Of a DNA stretch of 64,000 nucleotides, positions 35,201 to 48,800 are shown piece by piece. The stretch's first letter is position 1. Every line of letters starts with the position of its first letter. The notes beneath the pieces were generated by a model, which saw nothing but the letters and a program-made list of their open reading frames with translations, did not search any database and was not told the DNA's origin. The stretch covers positions 45,743,501-45,807,500 of the forward strand of contig NC_065886.2 in the NCBI RefSeq assembly GCF_932274485.2, written 5' to 3'. Source of the DNA: Patella vulgata (Eukaryota; Mollusca; Gastropoda; Patellidae). The position numbers and the translations under genes are program-made.

Positions 35201-35258
35201 TAGCCATTTACAACAACATGGGCTCGTACTTCCAGATAGTATGCCCTCGTCATCGTAA
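29245..35258 (+). CDS. USF: USF-type upstream stimulatory factor (complete)
   Basis: bHLH leucine-zipper transcription factor that binds CACGTG E-boxes as a dimer in the nucleus. Eight coding exons: 29245-29276, 31083-31150, 33001-33108, 33286-33389, 33754-33916, 34060-34194, 34730-34824, 35037-35258; 308 residues (human USF1 has 310). The USF-specific region reads QFYVMMSPQDVLQNQRSIAPRT. The basic region is ERRRRDKINNWIVQLSKVVP with H, E and R contact residues (HNEVERRRR). Helix 2 is SKGGILSKACDYITELR, followed by the zipper (LRQQCEELKQENAILRSHL). The start is the first in-frame ATG of exon 1 (MDMLDQALETS). A second acceptor at 35015 would add seven residues. USF1 and USF2 are vertebrate duplicates, so this is best called the single invertebrate USF. 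Confidence 0.96.
29641..30048 (+). repeat. Duplicated segment A, copy 1 (USF intron 1)
   Basis: A 408-bp segment repeated at 30509-30916 with only about four single-base differences seen by eye. It has no coding potential and is not a recognised transposon. It is one part of an A-B-A'-X-B' arrangement. Confidence 0.9.
30053..30508 (+). repeat. Duplicated segment B, copy 1 (USF intron 1)
   Basis: A 456-bp segment repeated at 32300-32753, nearly identical apart from small length differences in T runs. It joins segment A through four bases (TAAT) absent from the other copy. Confidence 0.9.
30509..30916 (+). repeat. Duplicated segment A, copy 2
   Basis: Second copy of the 408-bp segment. Its left border with segment B shares ACA with the left border of copy 1, a 3-bp microhomology at the duplication joint. 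Confidence 0.9.
31295..31720. mobile_element. Long-TIR MITE relative in USF intron 1
   Basis: Shares GCAAGAGCTAAATC, CCTATTGCAGG and the region around TCAGCTCAGAGTGAAGTAAT with 57148-58732. The left terminal part is duplicated. A related half copy lies at 27718-27842. Confidence 0.55.
32300..32753 (+). repeat. Duplicated segment B, copy 2
   Basis: Second copy of segment B. It is separated from the second copy of A by about 1.38 kb (segment X, 30917-32299) that is missing between the first copies. X contains a MITE-like piece around 31295-31720. Confidence 0.9.
34592..34729 (+). repeat. 34-bp tandem repeat containing the splice acceptor of USF exon 7
   Basis: About four units of a 34-bp repeat (core TAGTAGAACATT...ACTACTTTTGTTTTAG) end exactly at the acceptor of the bHLH basic-region exon. 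The pyrimidine tract plus AG is therefore copied upstream, with AGs at 34660-34661 and 34694-34695 besides the real one at 34728-34729. Confidence 0.85.
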
Positions 35259-37261
35259 GAAATGATCTTAAAACTATAAAAGTGTGTGTCGGTGTATATG
35301 AATGAAGATATTCTATATTTTAATCTATTATTGTGTTATCTGAGATATATTTCTGAACTGATGATAACGATGTATAAGAGAAGACAAACAAGAAAGACAT
35401 ATTGTGGTATATTTTACATGTGTGGACTGATAAGGTTGTGGATCTTGACAACAGTTTAATATTTTATTTTCCTCTGTGTTTAATAAGTGCTTTTCAAATC
35501 ATTGTGGTATTAATATCTTTGAAATGGTCCAATTATTATCAGTGTTTTTTATGCCTACGGTGTCATTCTTAAATCAAAAGATGTTATATATGTTTGTTAA
35601 AATTTATTACAACAATATGTTATTAAAAATTATATTATTGTACGACACAATTCATATTCTATTTCAACAAATATAGAGCTAAACATAACGATTTAAATCT
35701 GGTTCATATGGAAATACGGACATAAAAACAGGAGTTTTCTTGTAAATGAAAATGTTTTTAATTTCACAGAAATTAATATTGTTCGGATCAGTTAAATATT
35801 ATAAAATGATATAAATGAGTTGTTTCGGATAAAATATATGTTGTGTGAAATGACAACTTGTCTTCAGAGATGAAATCTCGACGTTTGTTTTTTGGCAGAT
35901 TATATAAAATCGTGGATATATTTAAGTGTGTGCCAGTGAAGATAATTTACAGATAATGTATTGGGATGGGGAGGTGGATATCAAATTAAACTTAATTTTA
36001 ATAATTTTTATAGACTTATTGAAAATAATAATTTGCCTTGACTACCTTCTAGTTGCATAGAAGTACATATTAAGTATTACATGTACCCATATTGTTTAAA
36101 TTATTAATTTCCTCAGTTATTTTATCTTAGAAACTATTTTAAACATTAATTTATTTCAAAACTAATTCCCATTGGTATCGATCAAATCATTCAAATGAAA
36201 TATTATGAAATCAAATGAAACTGACAAGTCAAATAAAATTTGGATTGTTTGAATACTAATATCAAACAAACATATCTTTCCAACTACTCTTTTGTTATGG
36301 ATGCTAGGAGGCCCACCGCTGAGACAGAAAGCAATCATTTCAATTTTTGGTTTTAGGTAACGCCTGTTTTGGTTGTCATCAACTTAAATACATCCTCTGA
36401 TTAAAGTGGAATATGATTGGTTACCAGTGGGAATCAAAAGTAGGTTCAAGTTGATTAGCATGTATATTACACTGCTTGTCATTATGATCATTTGTTGGTA
36501 AAATTATCTTCACTTTTACAAATTTTAGCACAATAATTAGAAACAATTTTCTTTTGTTGTATATAGTCTTAGTCAAAATGATCATAGTTTCTATAATTGA
36601 GGGGTTTAATTTGGTGAAGAATTTTATTTTAAAGATGTACTTGTATGTTGGTAACTTGAATTGATCAGAGTTCAGTTTAAATATGCCGAAGTCCAACCTG
36701 TATTTGTGTGCTAGAAAACCTTTTTTTGTTACAAATCATGGAATAAAATGTATTATGTTAACTGTTTATGGATGTTCTTTATTCTTTTCTCAGTGTAATT
36801 TAGGAAGTAAGAAACTAATCCAGTATAGCGTTTATTACGTGTACTTTTGGATTCTAAACAGACTACAGGTATACTAATCATTGTTGCTGATGTGAATTTC
36901 ACATTTTAGATTAATAAATGTCTAGATGATTCCATGTAGAGACAACTGCTCATTAAAAACAGATTCAACAAGAAATATCCGTATGCAAATTATTGCATTG
37001 CAGTTGACATGTGCCAGTGAATGCAATGATCTAGGAAGATTTCAGAGTGGAGCCATGGCCAACACATATTCCTGAAGCAATGACCTGAGAAATCCCCTTC
37101 GAGTGGGTTTATGTCTAATCAAAGGAAACACTGCGAGGAGTATTAGGATACTCCTATCCTTACAGGTCGGCATAAACCCCAATAGACACTTCATAAAGTC
37201 TAGCGCATTCTTAACTGACATAACCTACAGTTAAGACCATGGACAATATCTGAACAAATGA
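35259..37261 (+). other. USF 3' UTR and convergent spacer
   Basis: The stretch is AT-rich and contains no recognised gene. AATAAA near 36911 is a candidate polyadenylation signal for USF. Positions 37020-37230 are more GC-balanced but match nothing I recognise. Confidence 0.5.
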
Positions 37262-38874
37262 AAGCAAACACTGAGTTTACAAATAAATTGCTTTATTATG
37301 AAGTCCATAAATTATGAACAGCTTCCTAAGTATCTATACTCTCAACACTCAGTTATATATAACTTTTACTTCATTTAATCTAAAATATCAATTATACAAT
37401 TTTAACATGTTATCTCTCATTATGGATTATTTGCATCTATTCATATTTTAATCAAACACTAATTTAATAAAAATTTATATGATCAACTTCTAAATTTGGA
37501 TAATTCAAATTGAATTAACAGATAAACACTGCTTTTAAATTGAATTGTTTTTAATGATATTTAGTTATAGCCGAAGTAAAAGCTATATTCAACCTAAATT
37601 CATCCCTAACATCAGCAACAGACAACTTTGTTAAATAAAATGTTAAAAATTTGGCAGACACACATCTTTTTTAAAAACAACATTTAAAAATAATTGTGGT
37701 AGGCATACGTCAATAAAAAAAAAGAAGAAAATGAATTGAATAATTTACAATGGTCTAAATGTCTTATTGTAATTATGAATAATGTGCAAGAGTTTGTAAA
37801 ATATAGCGGTTGTGGAGATACATCTAGAATTTACAAATGAATACACATTATGATAAAATTAAAACTCCATTATTCTATTATTAAGATACAAGTATTAAAT
37901 GTACAAATTACTAATTAATGAGGCATGAACTAAAATAAAGGTGCAGAAATACGAACAAAAACTGCGGATGAAAGAAGAAAAAATAAGACAGCTACATAAA
38001 TACTGGCAAGATTTATAAACATATGCACAAAAACATTTCTTAAATAATAAAATAAATACAAATATCTATAATCTTCACTTCAAATTAAAACTTTACAATT
38101 AAAATATTAAAATCAGCAAACCAAGCCATATATAATTCGAATGTGTCAATTTTTGCCATTGTCTTGGAAATAAAATTTTAATTTAAAATCTATGTACAGT
38201 TGGACTAGTCTCGTGTATCAAACAATATAAAGCAATACATATTATGTCTTATTTTTGATAATATACATATTGTGACATTAATTATTTATATATTGCAGAT
38301 GGGGGATTACTTCATGAATTTGTTCTTAACGCTTTGAGCTTTATATATATTGAAATTTCTATAAAGATCTTGATAAATTTGAAGCATTAATTTCATTGTC
38401 ACCAGTTTTGAGCAGCTACATTTTTAAAGTTTTGTCCCACTACATGTATCTTGCATCTTATGTAGACATTCTTGGATTTATATTCACATTCAGAGCTCAA
38501 TCATGATATATTTAATTTCACACTCTCCATATCAATATTTACAAACGTATTATATTAAAAATATACAAAGATATATCAGAGAGCCTGCTGACAATCATAA
38601 CATAAACACACTCAGAATATATTTGCACTTGTTTAAAATTCAAACTTAAGATATACATACATACAAATATTTACAATTGACTCTTTCCCCCAAGATAAAA
38701 AGAAATGCTTAGAGTCACACCTTGTACTCCAGTAAAAACAATATAAAAAGCTTTTTGAATTATGTAAATATATAGCACAATATTAGATAATACTTAACCA
38801 GCAAATAATTCTTTTATTTTATATTCCACATTCACAGAAATGAGTCTTGATTTTCACAGATGATTTAACGATGG
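37262..38874 (-). other. ARHGAP 3' UTR
   Basis: AT-rich sequence follows the ARHGAP stop codon on the minus strand, with no open frames. A minus-strand AATAAA lies near 37291, a plausible end for a 3' UTR of about 1.6 kb. Confidence 0.55.
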
Positions 38875-41800
38875 TCACTTTTTGGAACCATAAAATGGTT
38901 TTGGTCCTAATCTCACAGCCTGAGGTTTTAGAACTCCTTCGGCATGTGATAATGTTGATCCACTGGGTAGTTCAAGACTAAACCTCATTGCAGACGTGGA
39001 AGATATTTCAGATCTACCAGACGTCTCCCTAAACGATGGAGAAACACTTTTGATTCTATCTTGACTTGTTTTAACAGCTGAAGAAGTTGATTCTTCTTGA
39101 TCAGGGTCAGATTTACGACATTCGAAAAATTCACGTAATTCTTTAATGCTGCCTCTTCGTTGTAAATCACATCTTTCAGGAAGACTATCCTCTATAGATT
39201 TACGAATTGCAGTTTCGCGAAATCTCAGATCTGTTCGATTTTGATCCCTTAAAATAACATCACAATCGGTTAGTCTATGAAGGAGTGTATGATCATGATG
39301 TAGCGAACTTTCAGATTCTGATGTTGAAGATTCACTTTGAGTTCTTGTACGAGAGTTACTTCTATATTTGGGAGGTTTTCCCATACTACTATATTTTTCG
39401 GATCTAGATTTTTGTTTTCTAGATCTATCGGAACTACTGTCACTTGGTGAACCTTGAGGTGGAGGAAAATCTAAATCTCGAGTACGTTCACCACCTGGTG
39501 GTTTGCGGTTGGGTGTGGGACTCCTTGATTGCATACGATTTTCCTTGTCTGAACCAAGTCCACTGCTTTTTCTAGCTCGATCTCTCGACCGGGATCGCGA
39601 TCTGTGACGAAAGCTATTAGTTCTTACCCTAGTAGGTGTTAATTCATCATCTGTGTCTGCCTCGTACTTTGATGATGATTCAATAGAATGTGTTAACATG
39701 GAAGGTTGGGATGATGTCATATGGCGTCTGTCTTTGGGTCTGGTACTGGGGCTAGAAGAATCAGAATCATTGTTATCTGACACACTTTCAAACAGTTCCA
39801 CTAGTGACTTTAACTTTTGGGATCGTTTGACCCTTAAGGATCCTGTATTGAAACCAGGCTCTTCCTCTGCTTCTGGACCAAATATATCATGCCGTTCAGC
39901 TACAATTGTTAACAAAGATTCATCTAAAGAGGAACGACTGCTGATCATTTCATCCACTGCTTTGACTGATATCTTCACAGGATCACTGGAAACCTTTTCG
40001 ATGCTTGAAACCCTTTCCATTTTACCTAAGCTTGCCCGGAAATCAAAATCCCTATTTTCAATTAATTTGTTTCTTCTGAAGGCTTGTGAACTTTCATTGA
40101 CATCGGAAAAGACATCGTCATCAGTACTTGATAACCCAGATGGATCAGCATCTGATGGACCTGTGCTAGAGAAGTCAGTGGTTAATGAATCAGAAGTATC
40201 ATCCATATATTCAGCTAAATGACGCGGTGGATAGGACATTTTACAGGAGTGAACTGATTTTGCATTTTTGTTTTCTTTTGGCCCTTTCTTGCCTTTTATT
40301 ACTGATGGTCGAGTTACTTCAATGACCTCTTGGTGTGGAGGGGGTATGTCATTTGTGCCAATTCTAACCGATGTTCTAGCTTTTGGTGAGGGAACTGGAG
40401 CAACAGCGCTTGATATGAAAGATGGCGCACGTAAGATGTCCCCATGAGGTACGTTAACATTTGATACATCACTGGCTCGACAAACAGCAATGGGTTGTCC
40501 AGGTAATATCCTACTTTCCAGGGATGTATTTTTTTGAATAACCTGAGACGTAGGCAATATTTTTGTGTCGATATGAGCTTTGTCAGCCTGTATTAAAGCT
40601 TTACCTCTATTGATTACATTTTGAAATTCTTCTGAATCAATTTCCCCAAAACTTTCTACACGTAATAATTGAGACTCTGTTATTTCTCCTGTGGGATCTG
40701 GGGCTGTTTTTTCACATCTGCTTTCAATTACTGTGGCGGGAAGATGACTTGCTGGAATGAAAACTGCATTATCGGAGTTTTTTTTTGTACTGAAGTTTTT
40801 TTTTGTATCACTGTTTTCTGATGATGAACCGGACCAGGAATTTGACATTGAAGGTCGACCATGGTGTGAACCGGATGAATCGGAGTAAGAACTTGACATT
40901 GTGCTGGGTTTTTGAATGACAGTGTAATCGGCCGAATTTCTATTGCTTGGTAAATCTACTTCTATGTGCTCAAAAACAACATCTTCTAGCTTTCTTCCAG
41001 CATTTGATGAATCTAACATTTGGAGCATCTTTTCACCATCTTTAACAGTTCGATGAGCTCTTTTGATATCTGCTAATGTCATCCTTTCATCACCTCCCTT
41101 CTCATCCATTTTAGAAGCTGCTGGAACAGTTGTAAGTACTGGTATGTCATTTCGAACAACAGGTAATGGGGGTTCATTAGTAACAACTGTAAGAGGAACT
41201 TCATTTGGTAAAAAAGGTGATGGCACTCGATTTCTTGAAGCATTCATTGTTATATCCATTCCAAGATTTGTCATGGGATATTGATCAGGAATGATCATGT
41301 CAGGTCTAGGACTCACCATGGTGACATCTCGTGAATTATAATCTATTACTGGTATTTGGGATCTATGTTTTGGTGCTGCTTCCATTTGTTGTTCTCTTAC
41401 CAAATCCTCCATTTTCTGTCCCGCATTTGAGGAATCCAGCATACGGAGAACTTTTTCACCTTCTTTCACAGCCTTATGAGCTTGTTTAATATCTTCGATA
41501 GTCATACGATTATGGTCAGATTGTGCAGGTTGTTCAGTCATTGGCCGATGTTGGATTTCTATGGGCTGTGGAGAAAATCTTCGAGAATTATCAAACTCCG
41601 GTTGACGTCCTGAAAATTGCCAGCTATGTCGTTGTGGTTGCTGATCAGCTGTAGGCCATGCTTCTAATTCTGTACGTCGTTCTGTAAAACTGCTTCTAGA
41701 CTTTGGAGTAGGATCTAATTGCTCAAAAACCACATCTTCTAACTTCTTTCCTGCATTAGAAGAATCTAATACTTTCAACATTTTTTCACCTTGTTTGACA

Positions 41801-44800
41801 GTTTTATGAGCTTTTCTAATATCCTCATTGGTCATTTTATCATTACCATCATCTACAAGTGTATTAGGTACTGGTGAAGCTCTAATTGGTGCTGCTTCAT
41901 CAGGTAAGGGAGAAGCCCTCAAAAAGAAATTTGGAGATGGTTCTCTTGGCACTGGAGAAGCCCTTAAAAATAAATTAGGAGATGGTTCTCTGGGGTGTGG
42001 CGATGATCTCAGAAATAAATTAGGAGATGGTTCTCGGAGTACATTTGTATTCTTTGGTACATCTATATGTTCCATGACAACATCCTCCAATTTCTTACCA
42101 GCATTAGAAGAATCCAACATCTGCAACATCTTTTCACCTTCTCTGACTGCTTTATGAGCTTGCTTGATATCTTCAATAGTCATACGATCACTGTCCCTGG
42201 TATCTTCTTCTGCCCTCAATTCCGAAACTGTTTTCCTGGGTTTTGGAACTGGCACATATGTGGATTGAACAGCTGGTTCTGTGTTGAATGATGGTTCTGT
42301 ATTGAAACATGATTCCAATTCTTTTTGTATGATGGAATCCATCTCCAATTCTGATACAGTTGTGGACTTTTTGATGGTCGGTTTCTGAACTGTAAGAGTG
42401 TCTTGATGCACATGGACTTCTGGTAAAGAGGTGGATGTGTGGAGCTGATTATTCATGACCTGATCTGCAGACATGTTTAAACTTTGACTGAGTGATGTAA
42501 TATTTTGTTGGGTGAACGCAGTGTTATCATCTGAACGTCTGAAAGTTCTTGGTGTCTGCCAGCCATCAGGTATGGGAGACGTAGTTTGAGGTAGAGAAGA
42601 TTTGACAAAAAGATTTGAAGATGTCTGTTGTTGTGGCATGGACTGAAGATTTCGAGGACTGCAGCGGGGACTAGGTTTAGGACTAGCATCGAAAGTGATG
42701 GGACTGGTTGTTATTGTTTGTGGATTGGCACGATTAATCTGGCAGTAAAGCGGTTCATTATTGTTCAGTCCATCATAAGATGTATTAATTATAACACTGC
42801 TGTGTTTATCTTGTTGATGTATGCTCTGTAAGTTTTGACCAGAGCCGTTAGTCGATGCCAAAGTGGGACTAGTTATGTTTTTATTTATTCTAGCATAATC
42901 AGGACCATCAGATGAACCACTGTTTCTCCATGCTAACTCTCTATCTCTCAACTGTTGAGTATAAAGTTGCGAACTAGTAAGATCAACAGGGAAAGGTGCT
43001 GTTTGATCTTCATCTTCAGCAGGAAACATGGCATGGCCGCTGATCTCATACTGATGATGTAAAGATGGTTTATCCCCCAGTTGTCTAGTTACATCCACTC
43101 TAGCCATTTCGGTCGATGAGTCAGATGAAGAAGAGTTTCGTCGACGGTAAATTCCTGCTATAGAGTTTGTGTGAGTATCTTGAGTATAGCTTGGAGATTT
43201 ATTCATATTGCTAGATATTTCTGTTGTGTTATTTTCAAATAAATCTAACGGTATACTCGAGAGAAAAGTTGGATTTTCTCTAGAAAGTTTTTCATGATGG
43301 TCTTCTATTAGAGATTTTGAGTTTGAATCTGGGATACATTCGTAAGAATTATGAAAACTTCTCTTTTGACCAACAGCAGAAGGGTAAGACTCGGACAAGT
43401 GTAGAGAGTGAACATTGTTTCGATCGTGTTCATGACGATGGTAACCTTCCCCTTCTAACTGTAGTGCCCTATCAACATTCTGCTGAAAAGTTTTGTCCAT
43501 TTGTTGATTTATTTCACGTAAAGTCCGACATAATTGTGAATCGGCAGCATTTAAACTGTCACATGATGCACTTCGCCGTCTGCGAGGATCTCGAACATAA
43601 CGACCCTCTTCATGATTAAAACTGTGATTAAAGCTGTCAACTGATTGAGATAATTCACTAATAGTAACAGATGACAATAAGTCCATATTACTACCGGCAG
43701 TAATATTTTCTAATGATTTAGCAATGTCAGACGGCACACTTAAACATTTTGACATTTTGTTTTTTGATGAAGACTTGTGGATGTGTGAACCGAGTTCCAC
43801 AGCTTCTCTATTAGCACTAGCTGATGAATTATAGTTTTTAATATCATGTGACCTCTGACTATCAGTGTGGGTATAATCTAAACCAGCCACTGTAGGAGAG
43901 ATTTGAGAGCCATTCTGTTGAGGTGTTCGCTTTTGAACCTGAGCGTAATCATACGAATCATTTAAACGTCTGTTAAATTGTTCATTATTTTGCCACGAAG
44001 TCTGAGAACCATTTGATAAGCGTTCTTTTTTCTCAGGAGAATCGTCAACATACGAACTCGATTGTTTATGCTTGGCGAATTTATTATCTATGTGTTCAAT
44101 AAAATCTCTCATATCACACGGAGAACACAAAATATCACTATCACGATAACTAGAATCACGATTCCGCCCATTTTCCTCATCTGACATTATTTCGGCATAA
44201 TCATGAGTCCGAGAGAAGAAATACTGATTTGTGTCAGACGGTTTTGCAGGTGAATCTCCCAACTTAATTTTTCTCCGTGCACCTGGACTTTCAGGCAACT
44301 GTACCACTTCTTTTAATGGTGGAGACTTAGGTGATTTATCAGGTGAATTATTTTTAGTTTTTTTACGACCTTTAGGCGGAGTTTTAGCTGAACGTTTTTG
44401 AGGAGTAAGTTCTTCAGCAGATTTAGCATATTTTGCTTGACTACTTATTGGAGAGAGATTGTTTTTTGGCTTTCCCGTGTTTCCATCAATGAAATGTTCA
44501 CCATTTAAGCTTTCCTCGGATGAATGGATATATGTGTACACTTGTCTACGTTGAACTTGGGAAGGACTCTCTAAAGCCGGTTGTGAAAGAGTCTTCTGAT
44601 GAGCCGAGACCTGTTGAGATTTAGTCGTACTACGTTCTTGATTTGGAGTATTAGGTGCAGATGGTGTACGACGATGATGTAACGGCAACCTAGACGAATC
44701 TCCACGAATGAACGAACCTTTTCCTGGATCCTCACGTCTCATTGGTCTAGACGTTCTTGATGGTGACATTTCTATGTCTTCCATAACTGAAAAACATAAA

Positions 44801-45769
44801 TGGAAATCTAAATTTTACAGAAACACAAAAATATTATTCTTTAATACTGAATGAACAATGTCCTGTTGTTTGACAACAAGCAGATTTCAGAAATTAGGTC
44901 AACATCCTGACTTGGCCATCTAAGTAGATTTCGGCACAATAAGTCATTCTATGATTACATTTGAAAATAGGTCAGTAACATCAGTTCTATTTTTAGCCTT
45001 TGAATACACGACCTCATTGTCGAATTAGCCAATAAATTGCATGATCATATATATATACAATGACATATGAACATATTATTGGGTGTGACAGATAAACATG
45101 GTCAATATCAAGTGAATACTGTCTTCTACCGGAAATATCAACAATATTTCAACATAGTCGTTAAGTGTCATTTAGCGATTGTACTTGATAACAATAAGAA
45201 GATACTTGTCAAAACTTCTATAGAAATGTTCATATTACTTTAATTCAAACAACAAAAATCATTCTTCAATATAACCACATTGTTCAATCAAATGAGATTT
45301 GAAAATTGGATGATAAATTCAATCAGTACATATGAAATGTTTTTTATTTGAAGGAGGTGAATTACTATAGCTCAATTTATTTTATCCAATAAGTAATAAA
45401 CTGTTGAAGATTAAAACATTATGTCATAATTTATTTTGACCATTGACACAAGCTGGTATAATCCAAAATTGAAATAAAGTTACCCACCCACCCTAAAATC
45501 AATGTGACCTGATTGATTTTATGAGCTTAAGGTTTTACAGAATGTGAAAAAGATTCTGTAATATACTGGTGACAATATACATATTACGATAATTACAGAT
45601 GGTGATCTATAGAAAGTCACAATATCAAACATGTAACAACGGTAAAAACATTCTCAGAAACTAATTGTCTCTGTTCAAGTTGGATGGCAACCAAATCTGT
45701 TGCTTTTAACTTCCATATTACTCTGTTTAAAAAATAAGTATGAGCATACTATATGAACTAGGAACTGAG

Positions 45770-45805
<36 letters not shown>

Positions 45806-48800
45806 GGGGTTAACCTTCACTAGACACAAACTAGGCCATTTCAGAACTGACACATGCTTCAATTTTATTTCAATAATTCACTTGTGCGTAGGGGTCTTTA
45901 GCAGTGGGAGAAGACCGGAGTACCCAGACAAAACCCACAAGGTTGGACAAGCACCCTACTCCTTGTCACGTACAACCGGGGAATCGAAACCACGCCAGTT
46001 GACTCAATGACAGACATTATGATACAGCGCGCACGTGCAAACCCTTCGGCCCCCAGGAACTGAGCAATTGATGCATAATTTGCCAAGGAACAAGCATGCC
46101 ACCTTTACATCGATCGTACTTGAATCGATCGAAGCCTTAGGATTTTTGAAGAGAGCATTGCCCCCAAAAAAAGAAGAACAGCAAGATGAGTTGTGGTTAT
46201 TTGGTCCACAAAAAAAAACCCATCTAATGGCATCATTATATGCCTACATAGGAAGAAAAGAACAAATATGATTTGGCTAGCCCTGAGAGCTCATGTTTTG
46301 GAGACAATGTTTGATACATATATACATACAAAAATGATTTGGCAGGCAATGAATGATTTAGCTCGCCTTGAGAACCAGTGAAAACAGGGGAAACAAGCCA
46401 ACAGTGAGGCTGATGTCCCCCGCCGAAATCCAAAAATAAATAGATGACACATATTTATTAATCGCACATTTATTTTTTTCAAAAGTATCGAGCAATCAAA
46501 CTATACACTAAGTTTCAGCACTCTCCATCAGATAGAATCAAAGTTATCTTGTCCCAAAGCATCGACTAATGTAAATCATTGAACTCAGCCATGACATGAC
46601 AGCAGAGAATATTCATTATCGAACTAAGTCAAGGTATTGATGTAATAAAGCTATACACCAAGTGTCCTCACTCTCACTTAATTCGAACTAAAGTTATCGT
46701 GTCCCAAAGCATCAACCAATCAAATTGCTTATCCCTGCTTACCCTAAGCAGAAAATTCTCATCTTCAATTTCCATCAAGGCATTCACCTATCAGACACCT
46801 ACGCCAAGTGTGAACATTCTAACTCAACTAGAATGAGAGTTATTGTGTTCCAAAATCTTGACCAATCAAATTGCTTATCTCTGCTTAACCTAAGCACAAA
46901 ATGCTCATGTTCGAACTCCATCAAGACATTGACCTAATTAACACCTACACCAAGTTTGAACATTCTACCTCAATTAGAAGGGGAGTTATTGTGTTCCAAA
47001 GTCTCGGCCAATCAAATTGCTTATCGCTCTGCTTACCCTAAGCAGAAAATGCTCATTATCGAACTTAGTCAAGGTATTGATGTAATGAAGCTATACACCA
47101 AGTTTCATCACTCTCACTTAATTAGAACTAAAGTTATCGTGTCCCAAAGCATCAACCAATCAAATTGCTTATCGCTGCTTACACTAAGCAGAAAATGCTC
47201 ATCTTTGAACTCCATCAAGGCATTGACCTAATAAACACCTACACCAAGTTTGAACATTCTGGCTCAGTTAGAGAGAGTTATTGTGTCCCAAAGTATCAAC
47301 CAATCAAATTGCTTATCTCTGCTTACCCTAAGCGGAAAATGCTCATCTTCGAACTCCATCAAGGCATTGACCTAATAAACACATACACCAAGTTTGAACA
47401 TTCTAGCTCAATTAGGAAGAGAGTTATTGTGTCCCAAAGCATCAACCAATCAAATTGCTTATCTCTGCTTACCCTAAGCGGAAAATGCTCATCTTCGAAC
47501 TCCATCAAGGCATTGACCTAATCAACACATACACCAAGTTTGAACATTCTAGCCCAATTAGGAAGAGAGTTATCGTGTCCCAAAGCATCAACCAATCAAA
47601 TTGCTTATCTCTGCTTACCCTAAGCGGAAAATGCTCATCTTCGAACTCCATCAAGGCATTGACCTAATAAACACATACACCAAGTTTGAATATTCTAGCT
47701 CAATTAGGAAGAGAGTTATTGTGTCCCAAAAAGTGTGACGGACAGACAGACGGACAGACAGACGGACGAACCCATTTTAATAGTCCCCTGCTTTCTTCGA
47801 AAGGCAGGGGACAAATACAGAGACAACATATGATACAAATACACAAACAAATGATTCACTTAAAATAAACAGATACAGACAAAAAATTTCCTTGTTTTTA
47901 ACCCAATTGCCTCCATTGTTGTTGTGAGACAATGATATTCTTTGAAAATAATGTGAATATTTAAGGCCCTGAGCGGACTAACACAACATACCATGAGGTA
48001 CAACAGACGAATCAACATCTATAGGCATTTCACGCCCACTTTCAAGAAATATGGGAATATGGGAATGCTGCGATAAAATGGCTGTAGCATCGGATGATAA
48101 AGATCTTTTATGGTGGGGTCGCTCTTCTGAAAGATGGAACCAAACAAGAAAAATAAACAAAAGGCACACAAACAAAAAATCAATTTAAATAAAATAACGA
48201 AAAAAATTATAAGATTCACAAATGACTGAATAAAATAAAAGTACTTTAATTTGGTGTGCAAATAATGTGCTATAATAAACATGGAAGCATATTCAATAAG
48301 ATAAATACAAACAAAATATCCAAGAAATTGGAATATACATTTTAACATGCAATTTATTTCATCTTTTTAAAATCATGGTACACAATTCAATATCTTAAAT
48401 TAAGAGTTAGTTATACGGGTTATTTTTAGTCTAACATTATTTAGAGTTAGTTATGCAGTTTATTTTTAGTCTAACATTAAAGTTGCAATTTCATATTTTT
48501 AAGTTATATTTTTAGAATTTATTAAAATAAAGCCTTAAAATACCGTTAGATGGTATCTATAAACAGTCCTACCTTGATAGGAATAATCCTATTAATCTTA
48601 TAATTCACTATTGCCAGTTGAGAAATTGGCAAAATTATCATTTTCAATTTTAAATTCAAACATTTGAAGATAGCTATTCCATGGGGGGGGAATAGAAAAA
48701 CAAGGGAGGTAATTGTGTTATTATTTCCGGGGTCAAAGGATTTTTAAGTGGGAGAATAATACCTATGATCGTATAATAGTGAGTTGACAACCTATTGAGC

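Noticed and set aside
39653-40222. 189-codon open frame on the plus strand
   Set aside because: It is the reverse-strand shadow of the Ser-rich ARHGAP tail and has no family resemblance.
40962-42186. LC3-interacting motif (FEHI, FEQL after acidic residues) at the end of the tail repeats
   Set aside because: Only two of the four copies have the aromatic residue, so it is not the conserved property of the repeat.
46489-47735. CRISPR array
   Set aside because: Repeats are directly adjacent at ~146 bp with no unique spacers, in a eukaryotic intron.
46725-47868. Series of open frames with repeated LISAYPKRKMLIFELHQGID-like peptides
   Set aside because: They follow the 146-bp tandem repeat exactly, overlap in several frames and end with the array. 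They are a by-product of a repeat unit without stops, not a repeat protein.
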